Positions 26,740-35,553 are shown, counted from the stretch's first letter. The stretch: DNA of 64,000 bases from Methanoregula sp. (GCA_030651815.1 JAUSBW010000268.1:1-64000), one strand, 5' to 3'. A program made the numbers and translations. Notes: generated by a model from the sequence alone, not told the origin.

Positions 26740-27046
26740 TCAAACCCGATCTACAGGTGACCCCCCTAGGCTGTGTAGCTGCTCATGACAGTGTGTTTGC
26801 TCACTTGAATAATTGGGTGCGATATGAGTGCAGATTCTCGCGATGCGACACGAGTCAATCTTTGGACTCCCTTGTGGGTAAAAAGAAGTTGAACGACGGA
26901 GTTCGGGCTTAACCGATGACACATGGATAGTTTTCTGATTGCCGGATTTTCGATGATTGAAAACCGGTAATTCTGATGTTGGCCCTTGCTAAAAATTTCA
27001 ATAAAAAATATGCATCTCTTCATCATAATGAGGGAAAATTCGTGTC

Positions 27047-27080
27047 CAGATGTAGTTACGTTGATGGGGGACTTTGCCCC
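27047..27080 (+). repeat. Hairpin repeat, left copy
   Basis: CAGATG...ACGTTG...GGGGACTTTGCCCC. A related 34-bp copy in the same orientation is at 30199-30232. The two bound a segment carrying a radical SAM remnant and the FAD/CCG gene pair, like the ends of an inserted module. Confidence 0.4.
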
Positions 27081-27114
27081 TCATCCTGCGTAAACGACTG
27101 CACTGCCATTGACA

Positions 27115-27267
27115 ATGGACCGGTACAATTATGATCTCGATCGTGTCCAGCGTTGCTGCATCCACTACGCGACCCCGGCTGGACGCCTGATTCCCTTCTG
27201 CACCTATAACAGTGGCCCGGTATACCGGGAGCAGGTATGGAAAAAATACGCAAAGAAAGACCCGTAA
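27115..27267 (+). pseudogene. C-terminal remnant of a Tes-like radical SAM protein
   Basis: A 50-codon frame reading [20 protein letters not shown] then [19 protein letters not shown]. The [27 protein letters not shown] pattern is the conserved C-terminal end of the radical SAM family that includes the tetraether lipid synthase. The rest of the protein (about 450 residues in the family) is missing, and the upstream frame is closed by TAA at 27091. A gene remnant rather than a functional peptide. The following 245 bases to 27512 hold no supported feature. Confidence 0.6.
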
Positions 27268-27512
27268 GTAAGGTCGAGCGCGAACGAGTCACTGAGCGTT
27301 GGTCATGAGTATAATCAAAAAAAATGGAACGATAGTACAATGCATCTTTCGCGGTAAGACGGTACTGATCTCTCTCTCTTTTCTCTGAATCCTTCAAACG
27401 TGCCCCTGAGTTTGGATCTTAAAGCGGACTGCCCCTGCTACCGCTTTTAAAACAGATAAAACTGGTTTGATCCGGGATTGATGAGGGCAGTCTCCCCCTG
27501 CTATCCCGCCTC

Positions 27513-28916
27513 CTAAAACAATTTTCCCGGGTTCATGATATGGTTCGGATCAGCGAATTCCATAAACTTCTTCCAGAGTTCCGCCTGATACCCGATCCGG
27601 TCGAGAGTCGGCTCAATTATCCCGGCATAGGGTCTGAACCACCCGTAAATACCTGCATCCAGGAGGCGCGGGAACTGTATCCTGTTATATTCCTGGATCT
27701 TCTTTCCGAGATCAGGATCGGCGCCGTCATAGAATATGTCAAGTTCCACATAGCAGAGCTGTCCATGGAAACGCCCGATCGGGTTCACATAGAAATAGAC
27801 GTGGTCCGCGGGTATGCCGGCGTCAGCTGCAGCCTTCTTGTGCAGCTCCCAGTATGCCGGCACATGCGTCAGAGGTCCGTATATGCCGATGCAGTGGTAG
27901 TTTCCTCTCACGCCAAAGACCATGCATGACTTTTCAGAACCGGCAAGCGTCTCCTCCCTGAAATGTGTTCTCAATTTTTCAGGGATGTCAAGGAGCACAC
28001 CCACGCTTTTCCCGATATGATCTCTGACCAGCGTGTCTTTTGCCTGGAAAATGCCGTCGATCCCGGCGACCAGAATGCAGGCGACAAATTCCGGCAGTTT
28101 CTCGTAATCATAATCAAATGTCCCGAACAGCCCTGTAATATAGCTGTGGTGGTCCAGCAGACGGCAGCTCTCGACCAGTTCGTCACGGTTGATATTCCTG
28201 ATGAACTCCATCGAGTCTTCCACCGTGTCAAACCCGACAAAGTATGCCTGCTGCAGATCATAGACAGGGTAGAGCTTCAGTGTCAGTTCAGTGACAACGC
28301 CCCAGGTCCCTGGTGACGCAGCCATCATGCCCGCAATATCCGGACCCACGCCGTACCTGAAGTACGGCATATCATCTGAAAATGCCCTCGACCCTGTTTT
28401 GATGATCTCGCCATTCGGGAGGATCATCTCGAAACTGAGTGTATGGTCGTGTCCGTCTGCAGAGGACGTCTGGTAGATCCCCCTGAGATAATTATTTGCC
28501 AGAACACTGACTGTGAGCGGGGCATCCGGAAACGCCGGTCTCAGTTTGAATTTATCTGTCGCCGCCATCAGCATCCCGAACGTGACTGCAGGTTCTACTG
28601 TGGCGGTCATCATCTCTTCATTTATCTCAATGATCCTGTTCAACCTGGATAGGTCGAGCAGGATACTGTTGTCATGTACAGGTATCGTAAGACCCCTGAC
28701 ATTTATGCCGGTACTCCAAGGGATGACAGGGATTCTGTTTTTGTTTGCAAAGAGCAGTATCTCACGAACCTCCTCCCTTGTGCCTGGCATAACTACGCAG
28801 GCAGGGGATTTTGCCGGAACAAAATTCCAGTGCTGATCGCGGGAATATGAGTAGCATATCGCACTGTCATCTGTTATATATTCATCTCCGACGATCTGTT
28901 TCAGGCTTTCTTTCAT
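27513..28916 (-). CDS. FAD-linked oxidase (GlcD/vanillyl-alcohol oxidase fold)
   Basis: 467 residues. The FAD/PCMH domain is at the N-terminus (SPACVVMPGTREEVREILLF, then RIPVIPWSTGINVRGLTIPV with the pyrophosphate loop) and the C-terminal substrate domain ends in FADPNHIMNPGKLF, the usual end of GlcD/D-lactate dehydrogenase-type proteins. The usual G-T-G-T/S-L-sequence is altered (STGINVRGL). The substrate cannot be told; glycolate, D-lactate or another 2-hydroxyacid is typical. It overlaps the upstream CCG iron-sulfur gene by 4 bp, so the two probably form one complex. This pair sits between the two mcrA copies and looks less GC-rich than the mcr genes, suggesting transfer. Confidence 0.8.
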   Translation of the reverse strand: MKESLKQIVGDEYITDDSAICYSYSRDQHWNFVPAKSPACVVMPGTREEVREILLFANKNRIPVIPWSTGINVRGLTIPVHDNSILLDLSRLNRIIEINEEMMTATVEPAVTFGMLMAATDKFKLRPAFPDAPLTVSVLANNYLRGIYQTSSADGHDHTLSFEMILPNGEIIKTGSRAFSDDMPYFRYGVGPDIAGMMAASPGTWGVVTELTLKLYPVYDLQQAYFVGFDTVEDSMEFIRNINRDELVESCRLLDHHSYITGLFGTFDYDYEKLPEFVACILVAGIDGIFQAKDTLVRDHIGKSVGVLLDIPEKLRTHFREETLAGSEKSCMVFGVRGNYHCIGIYGPLTHVPAYWELHKKAAADAGIPADHVYFYVNPIGRFHGQLCYVELDIFYDGADPDLGKKIQEYNRIQFPRLLDAGIYGWFRPYAGIIEPTLDRIGYQAELWKKFMEFADPNHIMNPGKLF

Positions 28917-30034
28917 GACTGCACCTCCAGTGCAAGCTTAACAAGCTCTACAATGTCATAGACCTCCATACCATCCGAAGCTTCAGCGAGGTTGCGTTTG
29001 CAGAAGGGGCAGGCGCTCGTCAGAACATCTGCAGTAAGTTTCGCCTCTTTCACCCGCTCACCCGCTGTCCAGAGGGCGAAGTCACCGAAGGCTGACTTAA
29101 CACCTCCGCCAGACCCGCAGCACCATGCCTGTTCACGTGTTCTCTTCATCTCATGCAGGTTTGCAATGCGGTTGAGGATCTCACGGGGTGCGTCATAGAT
29201 GCCAAGGTGCCGCCCGAGGTGGCATGGATCATGGTATGTCACATTCATGCCAAGGTGCCTCACTTTCAGATCATTGAGGTGCTGTGCTATGAATTCGGTG
29301 GAGTGGAGCAGTTCTACACCCAGATCAGGATAATTTTTCTTAAAGGTCATCATGCAGCCCGGACAGGTGAAGACCAGCCTTTTTGCACCACTCTCCTCTA
29401 TGGCTCTGATATTTCGCTCTACAAGTTCACGAGCTGCATCTCTCTGTCCTGTCCTGAAGAGGACTGAACCGCAGCAGGTTTCATCATCAAGAATGGAGAA
29501 CTCCTCTCCTATTGCCTCAAGTACCGCAATCATGGAGTCCATGATCTCAGGCTCTCTGTATCGGGAGGTGCAGCCGATGAAATAGAGGGTATCTCCTGAT
29601 CTTCTGGACGGATATGTCTTTTTTGTGGTCACGCCATAGGCATTTCCAGTCTCTCTCACCCTCTCGGTAATCTCCCTGTGCGCCTCGGGTAAGATACCTC
29701 TCCCTACAAGCCTGTTGCGCATATCTTCAAAGATCTCTGCATGGTTGAGATCTATTGACGAGATCTCTTTGCATTTCTCATGACATGCTCCACAGAGCGT
29801 GCATCCATATGCAATCTTGAGGAGTTCCCCTGTATTCCCTACCTCTTCATCAAGGATGCCTCTGAGTACTTCAAGTCTGCCAGGGGCATAGAATGCCTGA
29901 TACTTATAATATGTGCCGCTTGGGCAGAGGGGAAGGTAGTCTCTGGCAGGATGGAAGGTCGTAATGCTGCAGAGTTTGCACTTCCCGCATCGGTAAATCG
30001 CACGTTTTAATTCTTCCGATCTCATAAAAATCAC
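28913..30034 (-). CDS. CCG-domain iron-sulfur protein (GlcF/HdrD-like)
   Basis: 373 residues. Two N-terminal cluster motifs, CGKCKLCSITTFHP (atypical, lacking the normal CP end) and CTLCGACHEKCKEI, are followed by two CCG domains: ETCCGSVLFRTGQ with FTCPGCMMTF, and YHDPCHLGRHLGIYD, WCCGSGGGVKS with TSACPFCKRNL. Such proteins pass electrons between a FAD dehydrogenase and a thiol/disulfide or quinone-like acceptor. In a methanogen, oxidation of a hydroxyacid linked to CoM-S-S-CoB is a reasonable guess. Pairs with the downstream FAD oxidase (ATGA overlap). Bases 30035-30198 upstream are AT-rich and likely hold its promoter. Confidence 0.82.
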   Translation of the reverse strand: MIFMRSEELKRAIYRCGKCKLCSITTFHPARDYLPLCPSGTYYKYQAFYAPGRLEVLRGILDEEVGNTGELLKIAYGCTLCGACHEKCKEISSIDLNHAEIFEDMRNRLVGRGILPEAHREITERVRETGNAYGVTTKKTYPSRRSGDTLYFIGCTSRYREPEIMDSMIAVLEAIGEEFSILDDETCCGSVLFRTGQRDAARELVERNIRAIEESGAKRLVFTCPGCMMTFKKNYPDLGVELLHSTEFIAQHLNDLKVRHLGMNVTYHDPCHLGRHLGIYDAPREILNRIANLHEMKRTREQAWCCGSGGGVKSAFGDFALWTAGERVKEAKLTADVLTSACPFCKRNLAEASDGMEVYDIVELVKLALEVQS

Positions 30035-30198
30035 TCACCATTTACAGTATTTTGATTACACACTGCCATAAATCTTTGGTAGTGTAAGAACATTGGCTAA
30101 AAGTCCCTACTGAATAATAGCTACCAACAGTTTATCATATCAATTTTATTAATTTGAAAAGCTCGGCTCTTCAGCGAAGAGTGTAGGTAATTTTGTTG

Positions 30199-30232
30199 CA
30201 GATGCACGTTGTAGATTGGGGACTTCGTCCCC
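30199..30232 (+). repeat. Hairpin repeat, right copy
   Basis: CAGATGCACGTTG then TTGGGGACTTCGTCCCCAA (30216-30234), a perfect 8-bp stem with TTC loop. Related to 27047-27080 and directly ahead of the point where mcrA similarity begins (about 30264). Confidence 0.45.
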
Positions 30233-30263
30233 AAACCCCTAGGAACGAGGGGATTCCACCGCC

Positions 30264-31544
30264 CCTGAGACCATCAACGAGTACCTCCACGTGCTGAACC
30301 ACGCGATGCCCGGTGCAGCCGTTGTTCAGGAACACATGTGCGAGACTCACCCGGGACTCGTGGACGACTGTTACGTCAAGGTCTTCACGGGCGACGATGA
30401 GATGGCAGACGACCTTGAGCCCCAGTTCGTCCTCCCCATCGACAAGCTCTTCCCGGCCAAGATGGCCGCACAGCTGAAGGCAGCAGTCGGCAAGTCGATG
30501 TGGCAGGCTATACACATCCCCACCACCGTCAGCCGCACGTGCGATGGTGGAACCACCTCACGCTGGTCTGCAATGCAGATCGGTATGTCCTTTATCGGTG
30601 CGTACAAGATGTGCGCCGGTGAGGCAGCAGTCGCTGACCTCGCATTCGCCGCAAAGCACGCTGGTGTTATCCAGATGGCAGATATCCTGCCCGCCCGCCG
30701 TGCACGTGGCCCGAACGAGCCAGGTGGCATCAAGTTCGGACACTTCGCCGACATGATCCAGTCAGACCGCAAGTACCCCAACGACCCGGTACGGTCATCC
30801 CTTGAGATCGTCGCCGCAGGGTGCATGCTGTTCGACCAGATCTGGCTCGGATCCTACATGTCCGGTGGTGTCGGCTTCACCCAGTATGCAACCGCTGCAT
30901 ACACCGACAACATCCTTGATGACTACACCGCCTATGGTGTGGACTACATCAAGAAGAACCACGGTGGCATTGCAAAGGCAAAGGCGACCCAGGAAGTTAT
31001 CAACGACATCGCAACCGAGGTCAACCTCTACGGTATGGAGCAGTACGAGGAGTACCCGACCGCTCTCGAGTCCCACTTCGGTGGTTCCCAGCGTGCAACG
31101 GTTCTTGCCGCAGCATCAGGTATCACCGTTGCACTGGCAACCGCGAATTCCAACGCGGGCCTGAACGGCTGGTACCTGTCCATGCTCATGCACAAGGAAG
31201 GCTGGTCACGTCTCGGCTTCTTCGGCTACGACCTGCAGGACCAGTGTGGTTCCGCAAACTCCATGTCGATCCGTCCCGACGAGGGATTACTCGGCGAGCT
31301 CCGTGGACCGAACTACCCGAACTATGCAATGAACGTTGGTCACCAGGGAGGATACGCCGGTATTGCAGGCGCTGCCCACTATGGACGCGGAGATGCATGG
31401 ACCCTGTCCCCGTTGATCAAGATCACATTCGCCGACCCGTCGCTCAAGTTCGATTTCTCCGAACCACGCCGCGAGTTTGCAAAGGGTGCAATCCGCGAGT
31501 TCATGCCCGCGGGCGAGCGCTCACTGATCATACCAGCAAGGTAA
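30264..31544 (+). pseudogene. mcrA: 5'-truncated second mcrA
   Basis: Similarity to the intact mcrA begins at codon 136 (CCT GAG ACC) and runs in frame to the stop. The upstream frame hits TAG at 30240 with no start codon between, so any product would start at GTG 30291 or ATG 30306, lacking the N-terminal domain and mcrB/D/C/G partners. I count about 43 differences over ~416 residues, mostly conservative; the last ~60 residues and the terminator region match almost exactly, which points to gene conversion. The Ni ligand region ([11 protein letters not shown]) and the [11 protein letters not shown] block are kept. The long open frame means truncation was recent or selection persists. No stable Mcr can be expected from it alone. 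Confidence 0.8.
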
Positions 31545-31558
31545 GATCATTCAATCAC

Positions 31559-31580
31559 TTTTTTTTTCAGGGTTTTTTTA
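31559..31580 (+). terminator. T-tract terminator after truncated mcrA
   Basis: A nine-T run followed by CAGGGTTTTTTT, homologous to the T-tract after the intact mcrA. Further T-runs follow at 31603-31634. No gene is seen up to 31836. Confidence 0.5.
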
Positions 31581-31674
31581 AGGCACCGCGAGCTGGTGGA
31601 ATTTTTTTCTGCTGCGTTTGAGGATTTTTTTTAATTGGATTGCTGTAAGCAGCGAGGATGAGGTACTTATCGTT

Positions 31675-31744
31675 GGCGGATCTTATGCTGCATGGGTTAT
31701 GGCAGCATACATAAGCGAGATAACACCTGCGTTTTTTGCGACAC
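31675..31744 (+). repeat. 70-bp direct repeat, left copy
   Basis: Matches 33261-33330 in the same orientation with about ten mismatches; the core GCATGGGTTATGGCAGCATA is identical. The pair brackets the DUF4143 ATPase gene at a distance of 1586 bp. In translation (minus strand) both give a Cys-rich string containing VCCHNPC, so they might be remnants of a small repeated gene. Confidence 0.6.
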
Positions 31745-31836
31745 CCTCCATCCACCCGGTTACATGAGGGGAGCCAACAAAATTTAAGTGAGCAATGGCC
31801 GGGAAGATTCCCCCGGGTCTTACTCTCACCTTACAC

Positions 31837-33114
31837 TTATCCAAGCTCGGGTACCGGCTCTTCCAGCAACCACCGCCACACCGGGACAACAACAATATCC
31901 GGTTCTTTTTGACCCGGAATTTTTTCTTCCTGGTTGTATGTGAGGATCATACCCTGTTTAATCCCGAGCTCCTTCATTGCTTCCAGAAGTCCATTCACCT
32001 CACGCTCCCGGTTTGCGGCATTCAGTTCAAAACAGACCTGGATGGCAGAGGAAAGTGCGCCTTTGTATTCGGTAATGAAATCGCACTCATGCTTCTTACG
32101 ATAGTAATACACACCGGCATTCCGCCGTTTGAGCTCAATGAACACGAGATTTTCTAAAAGTCTCCCGCTATCACCGGAAAACCGGAATGAGACCGTATTT
32201 CTCATCCCGTTATCGATCACATAGATCTTTTTCGGGTTGGCATGCTGTTTCTTTAACGAAAAATCATACTTGAAGAGTTCAAAGATGAGGTATGACTCCT
32301 CTAAAAACCCGATATAACACCGGACCGACATCGCACTCTTAAAGTCCAGCGCATTTTTTAACGAGTGGTAACTCGCCTCCTTCGTCATGTTTGAGAAGAG
32401 GTAATGTACGAACTGACGAAACGCTTTCATATCGCGTATCCTGAACCGTGTAATGATGTCGCGGAACAGGATGTCATCGTAGATGCGCTTTAAAAATTCC
32501 CCGTCGCGGTATTTTAAAAATTCCGGAAACCCGCCATGTTCAAGATACTTATCGAAGGCAAAAAGAATTCCGGCCTTCTTTGATGAACTCACCTTGTGGT
32601 AATCGATATGCTCAAAATCCAGCATCTCAGTAAAGGCAAAGGGGTACAATTCGATCTTTGAATACCTGCCAGTCAGGTGCGTGGCAAGCTCGGAACTGAG
32701 CAGATTTGCATTTGAGCCGGTTAAGAATATCTTGTATCCTTCATCATGGATCCGCCGGATGAAACGCTCCCACCCCACTACGTTTTGGATCTTGTCAATG
32801 AACATGACCTTAAGGCCAGGGTGAATTTTATTAAACGCAAGCATGAGACTGGAAAAATCGGCCAGCTCAAAATCGATTAAGCGTTCGTCATCGAAATTGA
32901 GATAATAAAATTCCTTATACCGGTCCGCAAACTGCCTCATCAGCGTGGATTTCCCGCTCCTGCGGATCCCGGATATCACTACAATCTGTTCATGGGCGCA
33001 ATGCCTGATGAAATCCACCCGCCTTGACATGCCCGGCTCCCGTGAGAGAAACATTTCTTTCTGGTCAAGGATCAGTTCTTCCAGCCGCTTGTCAGGTATC
33101 ATAGATATTCCCAA
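31837..33114 (-). CDS. AAA ATPase with C-terminal DUF4143
   Basis: 425 residues of the archaeal/bacterial ATPase family with a C-terminal nuclease-like DUF4143 domain. Walker A is GIRRSGKST (about residues 49-57); sensor-like ELATHLTGRYSKIELYPFAF is typical of the family. The Walker B strand reads VMFIDKIQNVVGW, where nearly all members have hhhDEIQ: the catalytic Glu is Lys. The C-terminus has a PD-(D/E)xK-like stretch (KKHECDFITEYKGALSSAIQVCF). The function of the family is uncertain; members are often mobile and multicopy. It is alone, between two 70-bp direct repeats. The promoter is in the AT-rich 33115-33160. Confidence 0.8.
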   Translation of the reverse strand: MGISMIPDKRLEELILDQKEMFLSREPGMSRRVDFIRHCAHEQIVVISGIRRSGKSTLMRQFADRYKEFYYLNFDDERLIDFELADFSSLMLAFNKIHPGLKVMFIDKIQNVVGWERFIRRIHDEGYKIFLTGSNANLLSSELATHLTGRYSKIELYPFAFTEMLDFEHIDYHKVSSSKKAGILFAFDKYLEHGGFPEFLKYRDGEFLKRIYDDILFRDIITRFRIRDMKAFRQFVHYLFSNMTKEASYHSLKNALDFKSAMSVRCYIGFLEESYLIFELFKYDFSLKKQHANPKKIYVIDNGMRNTVSFRFSGDSGRLLENLVFIELKRRNAGVYYYRKKHECDFITEYKGALSSAIQVCFELNAANREREVNGLLEAMKELGIKQGMILTYNQEEKIPGQKEPDIVVVPVWRWLLEEPVPELG

Positions 33115-33191
33115 TATACAATTTTATGATAATTTGTATATTAGTAATATATAGTTATCCATCATCCGTCAGCGTGCTGATGCAGAGGATG

Positions 33192-33219
33192 GTGCCGGCA
33201 CCAATGTCCGGCACTTTTT
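33192..33219 (+). terminator. Hairpin followed by T-run
   Basis: GTGCCGG and CCGGCAC form a perfect 7-bp stem with a 9-base loop, then TTTTT. No plus-strand gene ends here, so it may instead belong to the repeated element starting at 33261. Confidence 0.35.
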
Positions 33220-33260
33220 GAGGAGTGGGACTAAAATCTCCATTTTGCATTACACACTTT

Positions 33261-33330
33261 GGCAGATCTTTTTTTGCATGGGTTATGGCAGCATACAAAA
33301 GCGAAATAACACCCGCATTTTTTGCGGCAC
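33261..33330 (+). repeat. 70-bp direct repeat, right copy
   Basis: Partner of 31675-31744, on the 5' side of the DUF4143 ATPase gene. Internal core GCATGGGTTATGGCAGCATA identical, flanked by scattered mismatches. Confidence 0.6.
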
Positions 33331-33978
33331 GTCAATACCATAATTACCGTTTTATGGAAAATCTGCCCGTAAAACCGGCATTTTTTCCCGCCCGCGCCGC
33401 GCCCGTACTCAACTTTCCGGCTCCGGCTCAATCCGGGCAATTATTGAGCCCGTAATGGCCCATAAACTACCAAAATTCCCGCAGCTACCCTCTCTGCTTA
33501 AATATGTCCCGAATCATTTATTCTTTCACTACAATGATCAGAGAATTCATCGCACGACTGAGAACGAGGGCAAAGGAGATTGTGGCAGCCTGCATTGCAA
33601 AGATCGGGGCTGCCATAACAAAGTATACGCCCACACAAAAAGTTCGTGCCAGCACCAGCAGACTCATTGTACCAACAGGATCGGGTAATGCACTCAATGC
33701 GGGAAAACGGTACAGGTTGACAAGCGACCATGCCCCCATCTTCTCGCTCTACACATTTTTTGGTAATCGGTAAGTAACGCCGTATCTGGTGAATCCGGTA
33801 GTTTCGTATTAATGCTCTGACAGGTTACCTGCCGTCTTTTAAAAAACGGCCCTGACCTTAAAAAAGAGCCCCGGCTCTACCTGGCCAAGCCTTGAAATGG
33901 TGTGTTCAATTCAGAAAAAGAAGAGCGGATGCTCTTGATCAGGAATTGTCAGAAGAAAAAATCCAACAGTGATCAACC
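33331..33978. other. Region with no assured gene; possible membrane-protein remnant
   Basis: Between the repeat and the unknown three-gene group. On the minus strand, 33518-33739 codes for 73 residues with two hydrophobic segments (MSLLVLARTFCVGVYFVMAA; AMQAATISFALVLSRAMNSL), which could be a transporter fragment; a plus-strand frame (33504-33773) overlaps it fully. I cannot say which, if any, is real. Short hairpins such as AGAGCC/GGCTCT near 33865-33880 follow. Confidence 0.3.
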
Positions 33979-34287
33979 ATGACGACCAAAAAACAGGAAA
34001 ACAGAACAGAGGGATCCTTTGTGATCCCAGAGCGGAGGGGAAACGGCATTGCCGGACCTTGCCGCGAGGGATCCAAAACGGATGCAGCAGCGTCCGGTGT
34101 GGACAGGGCCGGACGAGAGAACAACGACGAGGAGTACAATGGTAAAGACGAACCGTTCAACCCGGTAAGAGATGTAATAAGGAAGACCGAACTCCTGGGC
34201 TGGGATGTCAGGTCTACTCACCGTTCGAGGCGGAAAGCTCCCGTTGATCCGGAAGAGAATCCAGATAACCCGGAGGAAGAGGAATGA
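33979..34287 (+). CDS. Hypothetical charged protein, first of three
   Basis: 102 residues, strongly charged and low in complexity at both ends (many Asp/Glu/Arg, PEENPDNPEEEE at the C-terminus). No family recognised; the middle (FNPVRDVIRKTELLGWDVRS) is the most protein-like part. Overlaps the next gene by 4 bp (ATGA), which supports translation of all three as a unit. Confidence 0.5.
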   Translation: MTTKKQENRTEGSFVIPERRGNGIAGPCREGSKTDAAASGVDRAGRENNDEEYNGKDEPFNPVRDVIRKTELLGWDVRSTHRSRRKAPVDPEENPDNPEEEE

Positions 34288-34685
34288 ACGCGCCTGAAAA
34301 AAATCCGGATTGCGCCGGTGATCTGATTCTCTCCCTTGCTGAACGCCAGGACCGGATTTCAGTGCGGCTGAACAGGAAGATCGAGCGTCTTGATCACCGG
34401 ATTACGATTCTAAAAAGAGCGGGGGCGATCCCCATGACCGGGCGCCGTTCATCGATGGATACCGGAATCCCCCTCTATCTTATTCCCGCAGCTATCGACC
34501 ACCAGATCAGATTGCCGGGCGGGAGGATGTTCAGGATACGCGTGAAACGGACTTGCCGGTATCACGATAACATTATTGTCCGGACAAAATCGCTGCACAG
34601 GGAACTCCGGGTTCCCAAGAGTCCGTCATCCGCTCACTGGCCGGTTGACAACAGCGATAGTGAATGTGGGGGTGAGAACTCATGA
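34284..34685 (+). CDS. Hypothetical protein, second of three
   Basis: 133 residues. A helical N-terminus (LILSLAERQDRISVRLNRKI, RLDHRITILKR) could be a coiled coil; the basic second half (GRMFRIRVKRTCRYHDNIIV) resembles the third protein's VIRPNDNVAIKVKRIRSRIQ in pattern, so the two may be related. Overlaps the neighbours on both sides by 4 bp. Function unknown. Confidence 0.5.
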   Translation: MNAPEKNPDCAGDLILSLAERQDRISVRLNRKIERLDHRITILKRAGAIPMTGRRSSMDTGIPLYLIPAAIDHQIRLPGGRMFRIRVKRTCRYHDNIIVRTKSLHRELRVPKSPSSAHWPVDNSDSECGGENS

Positions 34686-35161
34686 CCCGGGGAAGGCCAT
34701 CGTTACAGGCAATCGATGAGGCAGCCGTTATCGCAGCAAAACGCGGAGTAGTGATTGTGATTAAGCCTTCGAAAAAATCCCCATTCGATCTCTATGTCAT
34801 CCGTCCAAATGATAATGTGGCGATTAAAGTAAAACGGATCCGCTCGCGTATCCAGGGACCAAAAGAGATCTCCGTGACGTTCAGATACGAGATTGCAGAG
34901 ATCCGTTCACAGCAGCTGCCCCCCATGGTGCAGCGCGAGTTCTGGACCCTGACGCCGTGGGGAACCTGGCAGTTTTTCCTCATTCTGGATGACTGGATTG
35001 TTGAGGTCTCCTCCAATGGAGATCCCCTCCCATCCTCTTTGCAGGATCCAAAAAACCCTGCCCCTCCGGGTTCCCTGCCCGGTATTCTGAAAGAAATAAC
35101 ACGAGATACCGTTCCACGGTCAGGATTCCTCTGCCCTTTTTATGCACAGGTGCGAGGATAA
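34682..35161 (+). CDS. Hypothetical protein, third of three
   Basis: 159 residues. Starts MTRGRPSLQAIDEAAVIAAK, then a beta-rich basic segment (IVIKPSKKSPFDLYVIRPND; IKVKRIRSR) and an aromatic stretch REFWTLTPWGTWQFFLILDD. No known domain seen. Translationally linked to the two upstream genes. Such small coupled unknown genes beside a mobile-type ATPase suggest an accessory island. Confidence 0.5.
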   Translation: MTRGRPSLQAIDEAAVIAAKRGVVIVIKPSKKSPFDLYVIRPNDNVAIKVKRIRSRIQGPKEISVTFRYEIAEIRSQQLPPMVQREFWTLTPWGTWQFFLILDDWIVEVSSNGDPLPSSLQDPKNPAPPGSLPGILKEITRDTVPRSGFLCPFYAQVRG

Positions 35162-35553
35162 ACCCCTGTTTTTCCTCCCCCATACGATCACCCTCATAGA
35201 CATGCACCCATCCGGGTTCAATGCGGGCTTGGATTACCCCTTTTCATCCTTTTTGACCGGTCTTATTGGAGGTTTTTCCGGGATGATTTTAGAAATACCT
35301 CATAAAAACGGGCAAATCGTAAAATGAAAGGTTTTGGTGAGGAAAAAACCGGCCTTAACAGACCCTATTGGATTTGATCCGTTTTTCCGTATGACCTGGA
35401 ACCAGTGGGAGTCAAAATGAGAGCGGCGAAAATATCTATGAAAGGCAAATTGCCGTAGTCCTTAGTTGGACCACCGAGAGCAATCAGCCCCTCAGACAAC
35501 CCCTCGATTGCTATTCCCAACGCCACTTTGCGGAATGCGGAGGGCTTCGATTG
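35162..35553. other. Intergenic, no supported gene
   Basis: About 390 bases. A minus-strand frame at 35365-35661 exists but has no recognisable features and overlaps the better supported small ORF at 35554. A short repeat GGTTTTGGTGAGGAAAAAACC near 35330-35350 is partly self-complementary. Confidence 0.3.

Noticed and set aside
27056-27397. 113-codon minus-strand ORF
   Set aside because: Opposite strand of the Tes remnant, which has the conserved residues.
33192-33330. Hairpin plus repeat considered as a CRISPR-like unit
   Set aside because: Only two distant copies, no regular spacers and no cas genes in the window.
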